Of a DNA stretch of 64,000 nt, positions 1-9,073 are shown piece after piece. Position 1 is the stretch's first letter, and each line of letters begins with the position of its first letter. A program made the translations under genes and the position numbers. Under the pieces are notes generated by a model. That model was not told where the DNA came from, ran no database searches, and worked only from the letters and a program-made list of their open reading frames with translations. The DNA lies in assembly GCF_013415485.1 (NCBI RefSeq), contig NZ_JACBXS010000018.1:18708-82707 (forward strand), read 5' to 3'. The DNA is from Rhabdonatronobacter sediminivivens. GTDB taxonomy: Bacteria; Pseudomonadota; Alphaproteobacteria; Rhodobacterales; Rhodobacteraceae.

Positions 1-1
1 G

Positions 2-1618
2 CCCGCGGGCGGGATCTCGGTTGCGTCGCAAAGCGGGGGGATCCTGGGCGCGTTGCTGTCGCGCGGCGCGGCGCGGGGGATCGGCTTTGCCAAGCTGGCC
101 TCCACCGGGAATGAGGTGGACCTGGACATCGCCGACCTGATCGGCGCGCTGGCGCAGGACCGGCAGACGCGGGTGATCGCCGCCTATGTCGAAGGCATCC
201 GCGATGCCGCGAAATTCCGCACCGCCGCCGAGGCCGCCCGCGCCGCAGGCAAGCCGCTGGTGATCTACAAGGTGGGCCGTTCGGGCGCGGGGGCGCGCGC
301 GGCGGTGTCGCACACCGGCGCCATGGCCGGTGAGGACCGGCTCTATGACGCGCTGTTCGCGCAGGTGGGCGCCATCCGGGTGCGGGATTTCAACGACCTG
401 CTGGACCTGCCCGCCATGCTGGCCACCGGGCGGGCCATGCGCGGCAACCGGGTGGCGGTGCTGACCTCGACCGGTGGTGCGGGCAGCCTGATTGCCGACA
501 ATTGCGGCGTGCTGGGGCTGGATGTGCCGCTGATGGACGGGGCCACCGCGCAGGGGCTGGCGCAGATCCTGGGCGAGGATGCGCCGATGACCGGCAACCC
601 GGTGGATGTGACCCTGGCCGGGGTGAAGCCACAGATCATGACCGCAGCCACCGAAACCCTGCTGAACGCCGAAGGCGTGGACGGGGTGGCCGTGGTGGTG
701 GGGTCCTCGGCGCTGGCGCAGCCCGATGTGGCTGTCGGCGCCATCCGCGCCGGGGCCGAGCGCAGCGACAAGCCGATCATCGCCTATGTCAGCCCCCATG
801 CGCCGCATATCCTGCGCGCGCTGAACCTGCAGGGCATCCCCGCCTTTACCGCGCCGGAAACCTGCGCGCTGGCCTTTCGCGTGGCGCAGACCCCCGCCGC
901 CCCGGCGGCGCCGGGTGCTCCTGCGCCGCTGCCGGAACTTCCCGCCGATCTGCCATATGGCACGCTGAACGAGGCCGCCTCGGCCCGGCTCTTTGCCGCT
1001 GCGGGGCTGCACGGGGCGGCGCATCGGGTGGTTGCGGATGCCGCCGAGGCGCAGCAGACCGCGCGCGATCTGGGCGGACCGGTGGTGCTGAAGCTGCTGT
1101 CGGATGCCATTGCCCATAAATCCGATGTGGGCGGCGTGCGTCTGTCGCTTGATGCCGCCACCATCGGCCCCGCGCTGGAGGAGATGGCGGCGGGGATCGC
1201 GCGCCAGGGTCTGCCCGCGCCGCAGGGCTATCTGGTGCAGAAGATGCTGCAGGGCGGGGTCGAGGTGATCCTGGGCGCGCGGCGTGACCCGCAGCTGGGC
1301 GCCTTTGTGCTGCTGGGCGCGGGGGGCACGCTGGCGGAACTGGCCGATGACAGCACCATGCGGCTGTTGCCGCTGAGCCGCGCCGATGCCGAATCCATGG
1401 TGGAGGACCTGCGCCTCTCGCGGCTGTTGCGGGGCTATCGCGGGGGCGCGGTGCATGACGTGCCCGCGCTGGTCGATGCGATCCTGGCCATGGCCGGGCT
1501 GGCCGCTGCCCTGGGCCCGCGCCTGTCCGAGGCCGAGATCAACCCGCTGTTCGTGCTGCCCGAAGGGCAGGGCGTGGCGGCAGCGGATGGGCTGGTGGTG
1601 CTGGACGATGGCGCCTGA
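2..1618 (+). CDS. ADP-forming acyl-CoA synthetase, 5'-truncated
   Basis: The frame is open from base 2 to the TGA at 1616-1618 (538 visible residues), so the start lies outside the window. Family members are usually about 700 residues, so roughly the N-terminal CoA-binding Rossmann domain is missing. The visible SQSGG loop, the SHTGAMAG segment containing the phosphorylatable histidine (bases about 307-330) and a C-terminal ATP-grasp half (KLLSDAIAHKSDVGG, then LxEINP) identify an NDP-forming acyl-CoA ligase. Such enzymes make an acyl-CoA from a carboxylate, ATP and CoA through a phosphohistidine. The substrate cannot be read from sequence. It converges with the thioesterase gene 15 bases downstream. 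Confidence 0.9.
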   Translation, partial: PAGGISVASQSGGILGALLSRGAARGIGFAKLASTGNEVDLDIADLIGALAQDRQTRVIAAYVEGIRDAAKFRTAAEAARAAGKPLVIYKVGRSGAGARAAVSHTGAMAGEDRLYDALFAQVGAIRVRDFNDLLDLPAMLATGRAMRGNRVAVLTSTGGAGSLIADNCGVLGLDVPLMDGATAQGLAQILGEDAPMTGNPVDVTLAGVKPQIMTAATETLLNAEGVDGVAVVVGSSALAQPDVAVGAIRAGAERSDKPIIAYVSPHAPHILRALNLQGIPAFTAPETCALAFRVAQTPAAPAAPGAPAPLPELPADLPYGTLNEAASARLFAAAGLHGAAHRVVADAAEAQQTARDLGGPVVLKLLSDAIAHKSDVGGVRLSLDAATIGPALEEMAAGIARQGLPAPQGYLVQKMLQGGVEVILGARRDPQLGAFVLLGAGGTLAELADDSTMRLLPLSRADAESMVEDLRLSRLLRGYRGGAVHDVPALVDAILAMAGLAAALGPRLSEAEINPLFVLPEGQGVAAADGLVVLDDGA

Positions 1619-1633
1619 ATGAACGCGCCCGGA

Positions 1634-2068
1634 TCAGTCGCCGCTGCGGCTGATCCGCCAGACCCCCTGCGCGCTGGCCAGCGCTTCGCCCGCGCACAGC
1701 ACCGTGCCTTCGACAAAGGCCATGCGCCCGGTGACGCGGCTGATCCGCGGGTGCAGGGTGGCAAAGCTGCCAAGCGGCATCGGCGCCAGAAAGCTGACAT
1801 TGAGGTTGATCGTGGCGCCGCGCCGGGCCTGCCCGGTGATGCGCGCGGACTGGCCAAAGGCGCGGTCGATGAAGGTCATCATCATGCCGCCATGCACCAC
1901 GCCGTTGCGGTTGGCGTGGATCTCCAGCGCCAGCAGCCCGTATTCGGTGGTGTCCCCCACCGGCCGCACCCACAGCCCGCCCAGATGCTGCAACAGCCCG
2001 TCCATGGGGTCATGGCGCCAGCCATCGCCGGCAGAGGAAGGGGGGGCAGGGGGGATATGCGTAACCAT
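1634..2068 (-). CDS. PaaI-family hotdog thioesterase
   Basis: A 144-residue hotdog-fold protein. The motif NRNGVVHGGMMMTFID is the HGG-containing helix of PaaI/YbgC-type acyl-CoA thioesterases, which hydrolyse acyl-CoA to the acid and CoA in the cytoplasm. ATG at 2068 is taken as start; an in-frame GTG at 2089 would add seven residues and neither has a strong ribosome site. It is convergent with the acyl-CoA ligase and divergent from tctBAC, so it could recycle CoA from acyl-CoA esters made nearby. The substrate is unknown. Confidence 0.8.
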   Translation of the reverse strand: MVTHIPPAPPSSAGDGWRHDPMDGLLQHLGGLWVRPVGDTTEYGLLALEIHANRNGVVHGGMMMTFIDRAFGQSARITGQARRGATINLNVSFLAPMPLGSFATLHPRISRVTGRMAFVEGTVLCAGEALASAQGVWRISRSGD

Positions 2069-2235
2069 AACGTGTTTATCCGGCGTCACGCTGCCGCGCG
2101 CAAGTGGGCTGATCGGCGGTGCCAGCCTGATCTTTTGTCAGCATAGCATGCAGCATCACAAGTTGATACCTGACCCGCAACGCAAGAATATCCACACACC
2201 CGGCGCAGGGCGCCCGGTGGTTCGAAGGGGGGCGA

Positions 2236-2688
2236 ATGGTGACGAAACGTGACTATCGCGACATGACGGCCGGCGCGCTGCTGCTGCTGCTGGGGCTGGC
2301 CGCGGCCTGGTATGCTTCGGAGAACTATCGCATCGGCACGATCACCCGCATGGGGGCCGGGCTGGTGCCGCTGTCGCTGGGGGTGATGCTGGCCGGGCTG
2401 GGCCTGATGCTGATGATCGGGGGCTGGTTCCGCAAAGGCATCCTCCCCGAGGTCCGCGTGCTGACGCCCATCTGCGTCTTCGGCTCCATCGCGGTCTTTG
2501 GTCTGATGATCCAGCCCTTCGGCCTGTTGCCCGCGGTGATGGCCAGCACCACGGTGGCATCGCTGGCCGAAAAGGAATTCCGCCCGCTGCGCATCCTGGT
2601 ATCGGGCCTGCTGCTGAGCGCGGCCGCCTGGGGGATCTTCGTCTTCGGGATCGGGCTGTCCATTCCTCTGATCACCTGGAAGCTCTGA
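2236..2688 (+). CDS. tctB: Tripartite tricarboxylate transporter, small membrane subunit TctB
   Basis: A 150-residue membrane protein with about four hydrophobic segments. An N-terminal hydrophilic stretch (MVTKRDYRDM) is followed by a first helix and the RIGTITRMGAGLVP segment typical of TctB. It is the small integral-membrane subunit of a secondary TTT carboxylate importer. AGGGGGG lies just upstream of the ATG. The TGA overlaps the tctA ATG by one base (TGATG), indicating translational coupling. The substrate is set by the TctC receptor encoded downstream. Confidence 0.88.
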   Translation: MVTKRDYRDMTAGALLLLLGLAAAWYASENYRIGTITRMGAGLVPLSLGVMLAGLGLMLMIGGWFRKGILPEVRVLTPICVFGSIAVFGLMIQPFGLLPAVMASTTVASLAEKEFRPLRILVSGLLLSAAAWGIFVFGIGLSIPLITWKL

Positions 2689-4202
2689 TGGACATCTTTG
2701 CCAATCTGGCGCTGGGACTGGGCACCGCGCTGTCGCCCTATAACCTGTTGTATTGCTTCCTGGGGGTGTTCCTGGGCACCATCATCGGGGTGATCCCCGG
2801 CATCGGCGTGCTGGCCGCGATCTCGATGCTGTTTCCGATCACCTTTCACCTGGAGCCCACGGCGGCGCTGATCATGCTGGCGGGCATCTGGTATGGCACC
2901 ACCTATGGCGGCTCCACCGCGTCGATCCTGCTGAATATCCCCGGCTCGCCCTCCAGTGCGGTGACCTGCCTGGACGGCTATCCCATGGCCCGGCAGGGGC
3001 GCGGGGGCGTGGCGCTGCTGATGACGACGCTGGCCTCCTTCGGGGGGGCGTCCATCGGGATCGTGGTGCTGACCTCATTCTCGCCGATGATTGCGAAATA
3101 CGCGATCTATATCTCATCGGCGGAATATTTCGCGCTGATGCTGCTGGGGCTGGTGGCGGCGGCGACGATCACCAACGGCTCGGCCGTCAAGGGGCTGGCG
3201 ATGGTGGTGCTGGGGCTGTTGCTGGCCACGGTGGGGATGGATTCGCAAAGCGGGGCGCAGCGCTTCACCTTCGGCAATATCGAGCTGATGGACGGGCTGA
3301 GCATCGTGGCCCTGGCCATGGGCCTGTTCGGCGTGGCCGAGATCGTGACCTCGGTCCGGCGCATCCATCCCGGCGATGTGGACCCGAAAAGCGCCACATG
3401 GGCGGCGATGAAGCCCACGCGCGATGACATCCGCCGCTCCTGGGTGCCGCTGTTTCGCGGCGCGGGGATCGGCTCTTTCTTCGGGGCCATGCCGGGCACG
3501 GGGCCGTCGCTGTCGGCCTTCATGGCCTATGCGGTGGAACACCGGGTGTCACGCACCCCCGAACGCTTTGGCAAGGGCGCGATCGAAGGCGTGGTGGGGC
3601 CGGAATCGGCCAACAATGCCGCCGACCAGACCGCGTTCATCCCCACCCTGTCGCTGGGCATTCCCGGCAGCCCCACCATGGCGCTGATGCTGGGCGCGCT
3701 GATGATCCACGGGATCAACCCGGGGCCGAACCTGATTTCCGAACAGCCCGGCCTGTTCTGGGGCCTGGTGATGAGCTTCTGGATCGGCAACCTGCTGCTG
3801 CTGATCCTGAACATTCCGCTGATCGGGCTGTGGGTGCGGCTGCTGATGGTGCCCTACCGGATGATGTATCCCGCCATCCTGATGTTCATCTGCATCGGCG
3901 CCTATTCGGTGCGCTACAGCCCCTTTGACGTGTTCACGGTGCTGGGCTTCGGGATGCTGGGCTATGCGATGCGGGTGTTTTCGCTGCCGCCTGCGCCGCT
4001 GCTGCTGGGCTTTGTGCTGGGCCCGCTGGTGGAAACCCATTTCCGCCGGGCGATGATCATGGCGCGCGGCGATGCGATGTATTTCCTGGAGCGCCCCTTT
4101 ACCGCCACCGTGCTGGCGCTGACCGTGGCCGTGGTGGTCTGGAGCGTCTGGGCCGGGCTGCGCCGCCGCGCCCGCGACAAGTCGGGGCTGCTGGACCAAT
4201 GA
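2688..4202 (+). CDS. tctA: Tripartite tricarboxylate transporter, large permease TctA
   Basis: A 504-residue permease of normal TctA length with about eleven to twelve hydrophobic segments. Family motifs are visible: GVIPGIGVLAAISMLFP near the N-terminus, YGGSTASILLNIPG around residue 70, and PESANNAADQTAFIPTL with LGIPGSPTMALMLGAL in the second half. It forms the transport path of a cation-driven carboxylate importer. It overlaps tctB by one base and is followed after about 186 bases by the receptor gene tctC, making a complete BAC operon. A second TctA in the window (13261-14781) has the same architecture. Confidence 0.93.
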   Translation: MDIFANLALGLGTALSPYNLLYCFLGVFLGTIIGVIPGIGVLAAISMLFPITFHLEPTAALIMLAGIWYGTTYGGSTASILLNIPGSPSSAVTCLDGYPMARQGRGGVALLMTTLASFGGASIGIVVLTSFSPMIAKYAIYISSAEYFALMLLGLVAAATITNGSAVKGLAMVVLGLLLATVGMDSQSGAQRFTFGNIELMDGLSIVALAMGLFGVAEIVTSVRRIHPGDVDPKSATWAAMKPTRDDIRRSWVPLFRGAGIGSFFGAMPGTGPSLSAFMAYAVEHRVSRTPERFGKGAIEGVVGPESANNAADQTAFIPTLSLGIPGSPTMALMLGALMIHGINPGPNLISEQPGLFWGLVMSFWIGNLLLLILNIPLIGLWVRLLMVPYRMMYPAILMFICIGAYSVRYSPFDVFTVLGFGMLGYAMRVFSLPPAPLLLGFVLGPLVETHFRRAMIMARGDAMYFLERPFTATVLALTVAVVVWSVWAGLRRRARDKSGLLDQ

Positions 4203-4388
4203 GCGCGCCCTGTCCGTCCCGCACCGAAATTCCGAAAGCCGCCCGCCCCTGTGGCGCGGTCTTCGGCCATGCCCGGGCCCCTGACGGGCCCCGGCTGTTC
4301 ACAAGGGCTCCGCACCGGCGCTCTTGACCGTGGCGCCTGCGCCTGACGCGCGGCCCGTCGCATACGAAAACCAAATGGAGGAGATGAC

Positions 4389-5339
4389 ATGAAACTTCCC
4401 GCAACCACGGCCCTGGCGCTGATCCTGTCCGCAGGGCTTGCGCAGGCCAGCGACTTTCCGTCCGGCAATGTGACCATCATCGTGCCCTACAGCCCCGGCG
4501 GCTCCACCGACCTGGTGTCGCGCCAGCTTGCGGTTGACCTGCAGGAGATCTGGGGCGTGTCGGTGATCGTCGAAAACCGCCCCGGCGCCGGGTCCATGGT
4601 GGGCACCACCGCGTTGTCGCAGGCGGCCCCCGATGGCCATACGCTGCTGGTCAACACCGCCGCTGCATCGACCGCCCCGGCCATCCAGTCGCTGCCCTTT
4701 GACGCGGAAACCGATGTGACGCCGATCAAGCTGATCGGGCAGAGCGCCTATGTCATGGTCGCCGGATCGGGCGTTGAATCGGACACCATGTCCGAATTCC
4801 TGGAAGAAGCCGCCGCCAGCCCCAAGTTCTTCGCCACCGCGGGCGTGGGCAGCTCCAGCCATTTCGCGGCCGAGCTGTTCCTGCAGCAGGCCGGGGTTGA
4901 TGGCGACATCATCCATTTCTCGGGCGGGGGGGATGCCAATACCAACCTGATGGGCGGGCATGCCGATATCTATGTCAGCAACACCGCCAGCGTGATCCCC
5001 TATGTGCGCAACGAACAGGTCAAGGCGCTTGGCGTTCTGGGCCCTGACCGGGACGGGCTGCTGCCGGATCTGGAATCCAGCGGCGAGCTGGGCATCGAAG
5101 GGATCAACATCAACGCCTGGCTGGGCATGTTCGGCCCCGGCGGCATGGATCCGGACCTGGTCGCGCGCATCGATGCCGATGTCAGCACCGCCATGCAGTC
5201 CGAAGGGTTCCAGGCGCTTCTGGAAAACAACTTCATCGTCGGCGGCGAGTCGAGCCCGGAAGAATTCGCCGCGCAGTATATCGAGGAAATGCAGCTCTGG
5301 CGTGACCTGGCCGAGCAGCGCGGGATCGAGGCCGACTGA
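4389..5339 (+). CDS. tctC: Tripartite tricarboxylate transporter substrate-binding protein (TctC/Bug)
   Basis: A 316-residue periplasmic receptor with a Sec signal peptide (MKLPATTALALILSAGLAQA, cleavage near residue 20). The Bug-family signature VPYSPGGSTDLVSR follows the mature N-terminus and VVENRPGAGS-like VIVENRPGAGSM lies near residue 60. Bug receptors clamp a carboxylate or related ligand and deliver it to TctAB. GGAGGAG sits before the ATG. The gene closes the tctBAC operon and is followed by a strong terminator. The ligand cannot be assigned. Confidence 0.92.
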   Translation: MKLPATTALALILSAGLAQASDFPSGNVTIIVPYSPGGSTDLVSRQLAVDLQEIWGVSVIVENRPGAGSMVGTTALSQAAPDGHTLLVNTAAASTAPAIQSLPFDAETDVTPIKLIGQSAYVMVAGSGVESDTMSEFLEEAAASPKFFATAGVGSSSHFAAELFLQQAGVDGDIIHFSGGGDANTNLMGGHADIYVSNTASVIPYVRNEQVKALGVLGPDRDGLLPDLESSGELGIEGININAWLGMFGPGGMDPDLVARIDADVSTAMQSEGFQALLENNFIVGGESSPEEFAAQYIEEMQLWRDLAEQRGIEAD

Positions 5340-5347
5340 TCCCCGCA

Positions 5348-5418
5348 GTGGCGCCCCTTGCGGGCGCCACGGCAGCACAACAGGAACACCCGCGCGGACA
5401 GGCTCCGCGCGGGTGTTT
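5348..5418 (+). terminator. Tandem hairpins with intrinsic terminator after tctC
   Basis: Two inverted repeats follow the tctC stop. The first pairs 5348-5356 with 5362-5370. The second pairs 5385-5398 with 5404-5417 (14 bp, loop CAGGC) and ends in TGTTTTG. The second has the form of a Rho-independent terminator and probably ends tctBAC. The facing CMD gene ends at 5459, so it may also serve that strand through its A-rich 5' side. Confidence 0.8.
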
Positions 5419-5458
5419 TGCAGTCAGCGGGCTGCGGGCTGCGATCAGCGGTTGGGGG

Positions 5459-6010
5459 TCAGCCCAATGCGGGTTCCGTGCCCTCGGGCAGGTCGACGTC
5501 AAAGGCGTTGATGGTCATGGAAATCAGCGTGTAATAGCCGCAAAGCCCCACCAGATCGACCAGCCGCCCGTCGCCCAGGGTCGCCTGCGCCTCGTCATAG
5601 AGCGGGCGGGTCAGGGTGCGTTTCTCGGTCAGTTCCCGCACCACCCGGTGCACCACCGACGCCTCGGCATCGGTGCCGAAATCCGGGGTGGCGCCGGTGC
5701 GCAGGGCCTCGATGATCGCAGGCTCCAGCCCGGCAGCCTCGGCGGGGGGTTTGTGCGCCCACCATTCGTATTCCGCCGACCACAGCCGCGCCATGGTCAG
5801 GATTGCCAGCTCCGACAGCCGGGGCGGCAGGGACGAGCCATAGCGGCAATAGGCGCCAAGCGCCTGCGCGCGTTCGGCCAGTTTGGGTCGGTGCAGCCAG
5901 ATGGCCAGCGGGCCGCGCACCTGTCCGCGCGGGCCGCTGACGATCAGCTCATGCACCCGGCGCTGGTCTTCGGTCAGGGTTTCGGGGGCGGGGGGGGCCA
6001 GACGTGCCAT
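5459..6010 (-). CDS. Carboxymuconolactone decarboxylase (CMD/AhpD-like) family protein
   Basis: A 183-residue all-helical CMD-fold protein. The central block (LPPRLSELAILTMARLWSAE, then EWWAHKPPAEAAGL) matches the CMD domain. The CxxC of AhpD peroxidases is absent, so it is probably not a redox AhpD; the acidic residues in RLSELAIL and the histidine in WWAH are the family positions. It is the last gene of a four-gene minus operon (SDR, AbrB, dehydrogenase, CMD), starting three bases after the dehydrogenase stop. A role in ring-cleavage or lactone metabolism is possible but unproven. Confidence 0.8.
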   Translation of the reverse strand: MARLAPPAPETLTEDQRRVHELIVSGPRGQVRGPLAIWLHRPKLAERAQALGAYCRYGSSLPPRLSELAILTMARLWSAEYEWWAHKPPAEAAGLEPAIIEALRTGATPDFGTDAEASVVHRVVRELTEKRTLTRPLYDEAQATLGDGRLVDLVGLCGYYTLISMTINAFDVDLPEGTEPALG

Positions 6011-6013
6011 CGC

Positions 6014-7015
6014 TCAGCCCTCCTGCCCGTAAAGCCGGATCGGCGCGCCGTTGAGCCAGGCGTCCAGGTTCTCGACCGTCTGGCCATAGAAGTTTTCCAG
6101 CGTTTCGCGCACGGTATAGCCCAGATGCGGGGTCAGCAGCGCGTTGGGCAGGCGGCGCAGGGGATGATCGGCGGGCAGGGGTTCGGTTTCGAACACATCC
6201 AGCCCGGCCCCGGCGATGGTGCCGCCCTCCAGCGCGGCGATCAGGGCGGCTTCGTCCACCAGCGGGCCGCGCGCGGTGTTGATCAGGATCGCATGGCGCG
6301 GCATCAGCGCCAGATCCTGCGCGCCGATGATCCCGCGCGTGCTGTCGCCCAGCACCAGATGCAACGAGACGATGTCCGACTGCCGCAGCAGCGTTTCCTT
6401 TTCGGCATATTCGGCCCCGCCCGCGGCGGCGCGTTCGGGGGTCAGGTTGGGGCTCCAGGCGATGACCTTCATGCCAAAGGCGCGGGCCACGCCCGCCATC
6501 TGCGCGCCCAGCTTGCCCAGACCCACCAGCCCCAGCGTCCGGCCATGCAACGCGCTGCCCAGCCGGGTCTGCCAGGCGCCATCCCGCATGGCCGCCGATT
6601 CCGCCGGGATATGGCGCATCAGGGCGACGATCAGCCCCCAGGCCAGTTCGGCGGTGGCATAGATGCCGTTGCCGCTGCCGGTGGTGCTCATGACCACGAT
6701 GCCCAGATCGCGGGCGGTGGCATCGTCCAGGGTGCGGTTGCGCTTGCCGGTGGCGGCAATGGCGCGCAGGTTGGGCAGGGCGCGCAGCACCTCGGCGGGA
6801 AAGGGGGTGCGTTCGCGCAGCAGGCAGATGGCGTCATAGGGCTGCAGGGCCTCGATCGCATGGGCGCTGTCGCGGAAGGGCTCGGTCAGGAAGGTGACTT
6901 CGGCCCGGTCCTGCAGGCGCGACCAGTCGGCCAGCCCTTCGGCGGCGGCCATGTAGTCATCAAGCACCGCAATCCGCGCGGGGCGGTCGGTGGGCGGGGT
7001 TCGGGGGTCGGTCAT
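6014..7015 (-). CDS. NAD-dependent D-2-hydroxyacid dehydrogenase
   Basis: A 333-residue D-isomer 2-hydroxyacid dehydrogenase that interconverts a 2-oxoacid and a D-2-hydroxyacid with NAD(P). The Rossmann motif GLVGLGKLG is central. The catalytic Arg (NTARGPLVDE), Glu (DVFETEPLP) and His (TPHLGY) are all present. Two adjacent ATGs occur at 7018 and 7015; AGGAGG lies only two bases from the first and five from the second, so 7015 is chosen. It follows the AbrB gene by about 14 bases and precedes the CMD gene, so it is an internal operon gene. The substrate is unknown. Confidence 0.88.
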   Translation of the reverse strand: MTDPRTPPTDRPARIAVLDDYMAAAEGLADWSRLQDRAEVTFLTEPFRDSAHAIEALQPYDAICLLRERTPFPAEVLRALPNLRAIAATGKRNRTLDDATARDLGIVVMSTTGSGNGIYATAELAWGLIVALMRHIPAESAAMRDGAWQTRLGSALHGRTLGLVGLGKLGAQMAGVARAFGMKVIAWSPNLTPERAAAGGAEYAEKETLLRQSDIVSLHLVLGDSTRGIIGAQDLALMPRHAILINTARGPLVDEAALIAALEGGTIAGAGLDVFETEPLPADHPLRRLPNALLTPHLGYTVRETLENFYGQTVENLDAWLNGAPIRLYGQEG

Positions 7016-7029
7016 CATGTCCTCCTCGG

Positions 7030-8151
7030 TCAGTGCGGTGGCGCGCCGTGGCGCCGGGTTTCGTAGCGATGGATCAGGGCAACGATCCACGGGATATTCG
7101 GCATCAGGATGAAGATGCGGGTGACGTGAAAGGCGGCGATCAGCGCCACATCCTGGCCCAGGTATTTCGCGGTCAGCGCCATTTCGGCCACGCCGCCCGG
7201 CGCCGCACCCAGCACGAATTCGCGCCAGTTGTGCCCGGCCAGATGCGCCAGCCCCGCCGCCGCCAGCGAACACAGCGCCAGCAGCAAGAGCGTGGCGCCC
7301 AGGGTCGAGATCAGATCCCGCACGCCCGAGCGCAGGAAATCGGGCTTGAAGGTCGCGCCCAGCCAGGTCCCCAGCACGATCTGCGCCAGCGCAAAGACCA
7401 GGTCCGGAAAGGGCGTGACCCCCAGCCCCAGCCCCGCCAGCACCGCCGTCACCGCCAGCGGGCCCAGGAAATTCGGGTTCGACAGCCGCGTGAGCCGCAT
7501 CAGCCCCGCCGACCCCAACCCCAGCGCGGCCAGCACCACCACGTCCAGCGGGTCGAAGGCGGCGGCCAGATCCATGCCCGCGCGGCCATTGCCGGTGGGC
7601 CAGCCCTCGATCGTATAGATCGCCACCGGCACCACGATCACCACGGCGGCCAGCCGCAGCGATTGCGCCAGCACCACCTGCATGGGCGCGATCCCGGATT
7701 TCAGGGCGATGGTCGCGGCCTCGACCGGGCTGGTGGGGACCATGCCCAGAAACCATTGCGCCAGCCCCTGCCCGGTCAGCCGCGCCATGATCACCGCCGT
7801 GGCGCCCACACTGGCCAGCGTCAGCAGCGTGGTCCCCACCAGATAGGGGCCAAGCGCGACCATCTGGGCCAGCGCTTCGGGGCTGAAGGCCAGCCCGACC
7901 TGACAGGCCACAACGATCTGCCCGCCCGCGCGGATGCGGTTGGGCACATGCGGGCGGATCAGCCCGGTGACCGACAGCACCGCCGTCAGCACCAGCGGGC
8001 CGATCATCCAGGGCAGCGGCACGCCCAGCCGTTCGAACACCCAGCCCGCACCGGCGGCGGCCAGCAGCAGCGGCAGCAGGCGCAGCAGCGCCTGGGCCAG
8101 CGGCGGGTCGCGTTCGGCCTCGGCCGGGGGGGCGGGCCGTTCGTCAGTCAC
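7030..8151 (-). CDS. AbrB-family (PF05145) membrane protein, putative transporter
   Basis: A 373-residue polytopic protein with two similar hydrophobic halves, each containing a P-W-hydrophobic-GP-type segment, and the family motif GAAPGGVAEMALTAK in the second half. Members are annotated as AbrB or 'ammonia monooxygenase-related' and are probably transporters; no function is established here. The start is GTG at 8151, overlapping the end of the upstream SDR gene by eight bases. Longer versions would run into that gene. Its place between an SDR and a hydroxyacid dehydrogenase suggests movement of a hydroxy- or oxo-acid. Confidence 0.82.
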   Translation of the reverse strand: MTDERPAPPAEAERDPPLAQALLRLLPLLLAAAGAGWVFERLGVPLPWMIGPLVLTAVLSVTGLIRPHVPNRIRAGGQIVVACQVGLAFSPEALAQMVALGPYLVGTTLLTLASVGATAVIMARLTGQGLAQWFLGMVPTSPVEAATIALKSGIAPMQVVLAQSLRLAAVVIVVPVAIYTIEGWPTGNGRAGMDLAAAFDPLDVVVLAALGLGSAGLMRLTRLSNPNFLGPLAVTAVLAGLGLGVTPFPDLVFALAQIVLGTWLGATFKPDFLRSGVRDLISTLGATLLLLALCSLAAAGLAHLAGHNWREFVLGAAPGGVAEMALTAKYLGQDVALIAAFHVTRIFILMPNIPWIVALIHRYETRRHGAPPH

Positions 8152-8944
8152 AGCGCGCCGACATCCCGCCATCGACGCGCAGCTCTGTCCCGGTGACAAA
8201 GCGCGCGTCATCCGAGGCCAGGAACAGCGCCGCCTGCGCGGTGTCGCGCCCGTCACCCATGAAGGGCAGGGGGATGCGGCTTTGACGTTGCTTCAGCAGC
8301 GCCTCCACATCGCCGCCCTGGCGTTGATGGGCCAGACGTGCCTCGACCATCGGTGTATGCATCTGTCCCGGAACCACCGTGTTCACCCGCACATTCCAGG
8401 GGGCGTATTCCACCGCGGTCACGCGCGAAAACTGGATCACCCCCGCCTTGGAGGCGGCATAGCCCACCTGGGCCGCTCCCGTCCAGCGGATCCCCGAGGT
8501 CGAGGCCGTGTTCACGATCGACCCCGCGCGCTGCGCCTTCATCACCGGCAGCACATGCTTGCAGGTCAGGAACACGCTGGTCAGGTTGTAATTGAGCTGG
8601 CGCAGCCAGTCCTCTTCGGACAGTTCCACCGCGCCGCCCCTGGCCGAGCCGCCGACATTGTTGACCAGCACGTCAATCCGCCCGAACCGGTCGCTCACCG
8701 CCGCCACCAGATCGCGGATTGACCCGCTGTCGGTCACGTCACAGCGCGCCAGCATGTAGTCGCCGCCCGCGTCCTGCAGCAGGGCCTCGGTTTCGGCCAT
8801 GGCATCGGGGGTGATGTCGGTCGCCACCACTTTCGCGCCCGCTTGCGCAAAGAGCGCCGCCGCCGCGCGGCCATTGCCCCAGCCCGGCCCCACGCTGCCC
8901 GCCCCGGTGATGATTGCGACCTTGCCGTCCAGCCGTCCCGCCAT
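8144..8944 (-). CDS. SDR-family NAD(P)-dependent oxidoreductase
   Basis: A 266-residue short-chain dehydrogenase. The start is the ATG at 8944, preceded by a GGGGA ribosome site. The nucleotide-binding loop reads TGAGSVGPGWGNGRAAA, longer than the usual TGxxxGxG. NNVG, the catalytic Ser in NTAST, and Tyr162/Lys166 of GYAASKAG are present. It ends with a Gly-rich VDGGMS motif. It heads a minus operon with AbrB, D-2-hydroxyacid dehydrogenase and CMD genes and is divergent from a LysR gene. The SDR at 10111 shares the same N-terminus and enlarged loop, so the two are likely paralogues. Confidence 0.88.
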   Translation of the reverse strand: MAGRLDGKVAIITGAGSVGPGWGNGRAAAALFAQAGAKVVATDITPDAMAETEALLQDAGGDYMLARCDVTDSGSIRDLVAAVSDRFGRIDVLVNNVGGSARGGAVELSEEDWLRQLNYNLTSVFLTCKHVLPVMKAQRAGSIVNTASTSGIRWTGAAQVGYAASKAGVIQFSRVTAVEYAPWNVRVNTVVPGQMHTPMVEARLAHQRQGGDVEALLKQRQSRIPLPFMGDGRDTAQAALFLASDDARFVTGTELRVDGGMSARCD

Positions 8945-9073
8945 GTGTTCCCCATGCCTTGCCCGGCAGCGATGCGGGGCATCCTGCCTGATATTTCTGC
9001 GTTTGACGCGCAGCATAAACTAACTTACGCTCATGATGACAGGCTTCAGATCAGCCAAGGGAAACTTAAGATC
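8945..9073. promoter_or_regulatory. Divergent SDR / LysR control region
   Basis: This 129-base gap separates the minus SDR operon from the LysR gene. It contains a lower-GC patch around 9008-9075 (GCATAAACTAACTTACGCTC and GAAACTTAAGATC). LysR proteins usually bind such shared intergenic regions, so it is the likely operator. No single perfect dyad stands out. Confidence 0.4.
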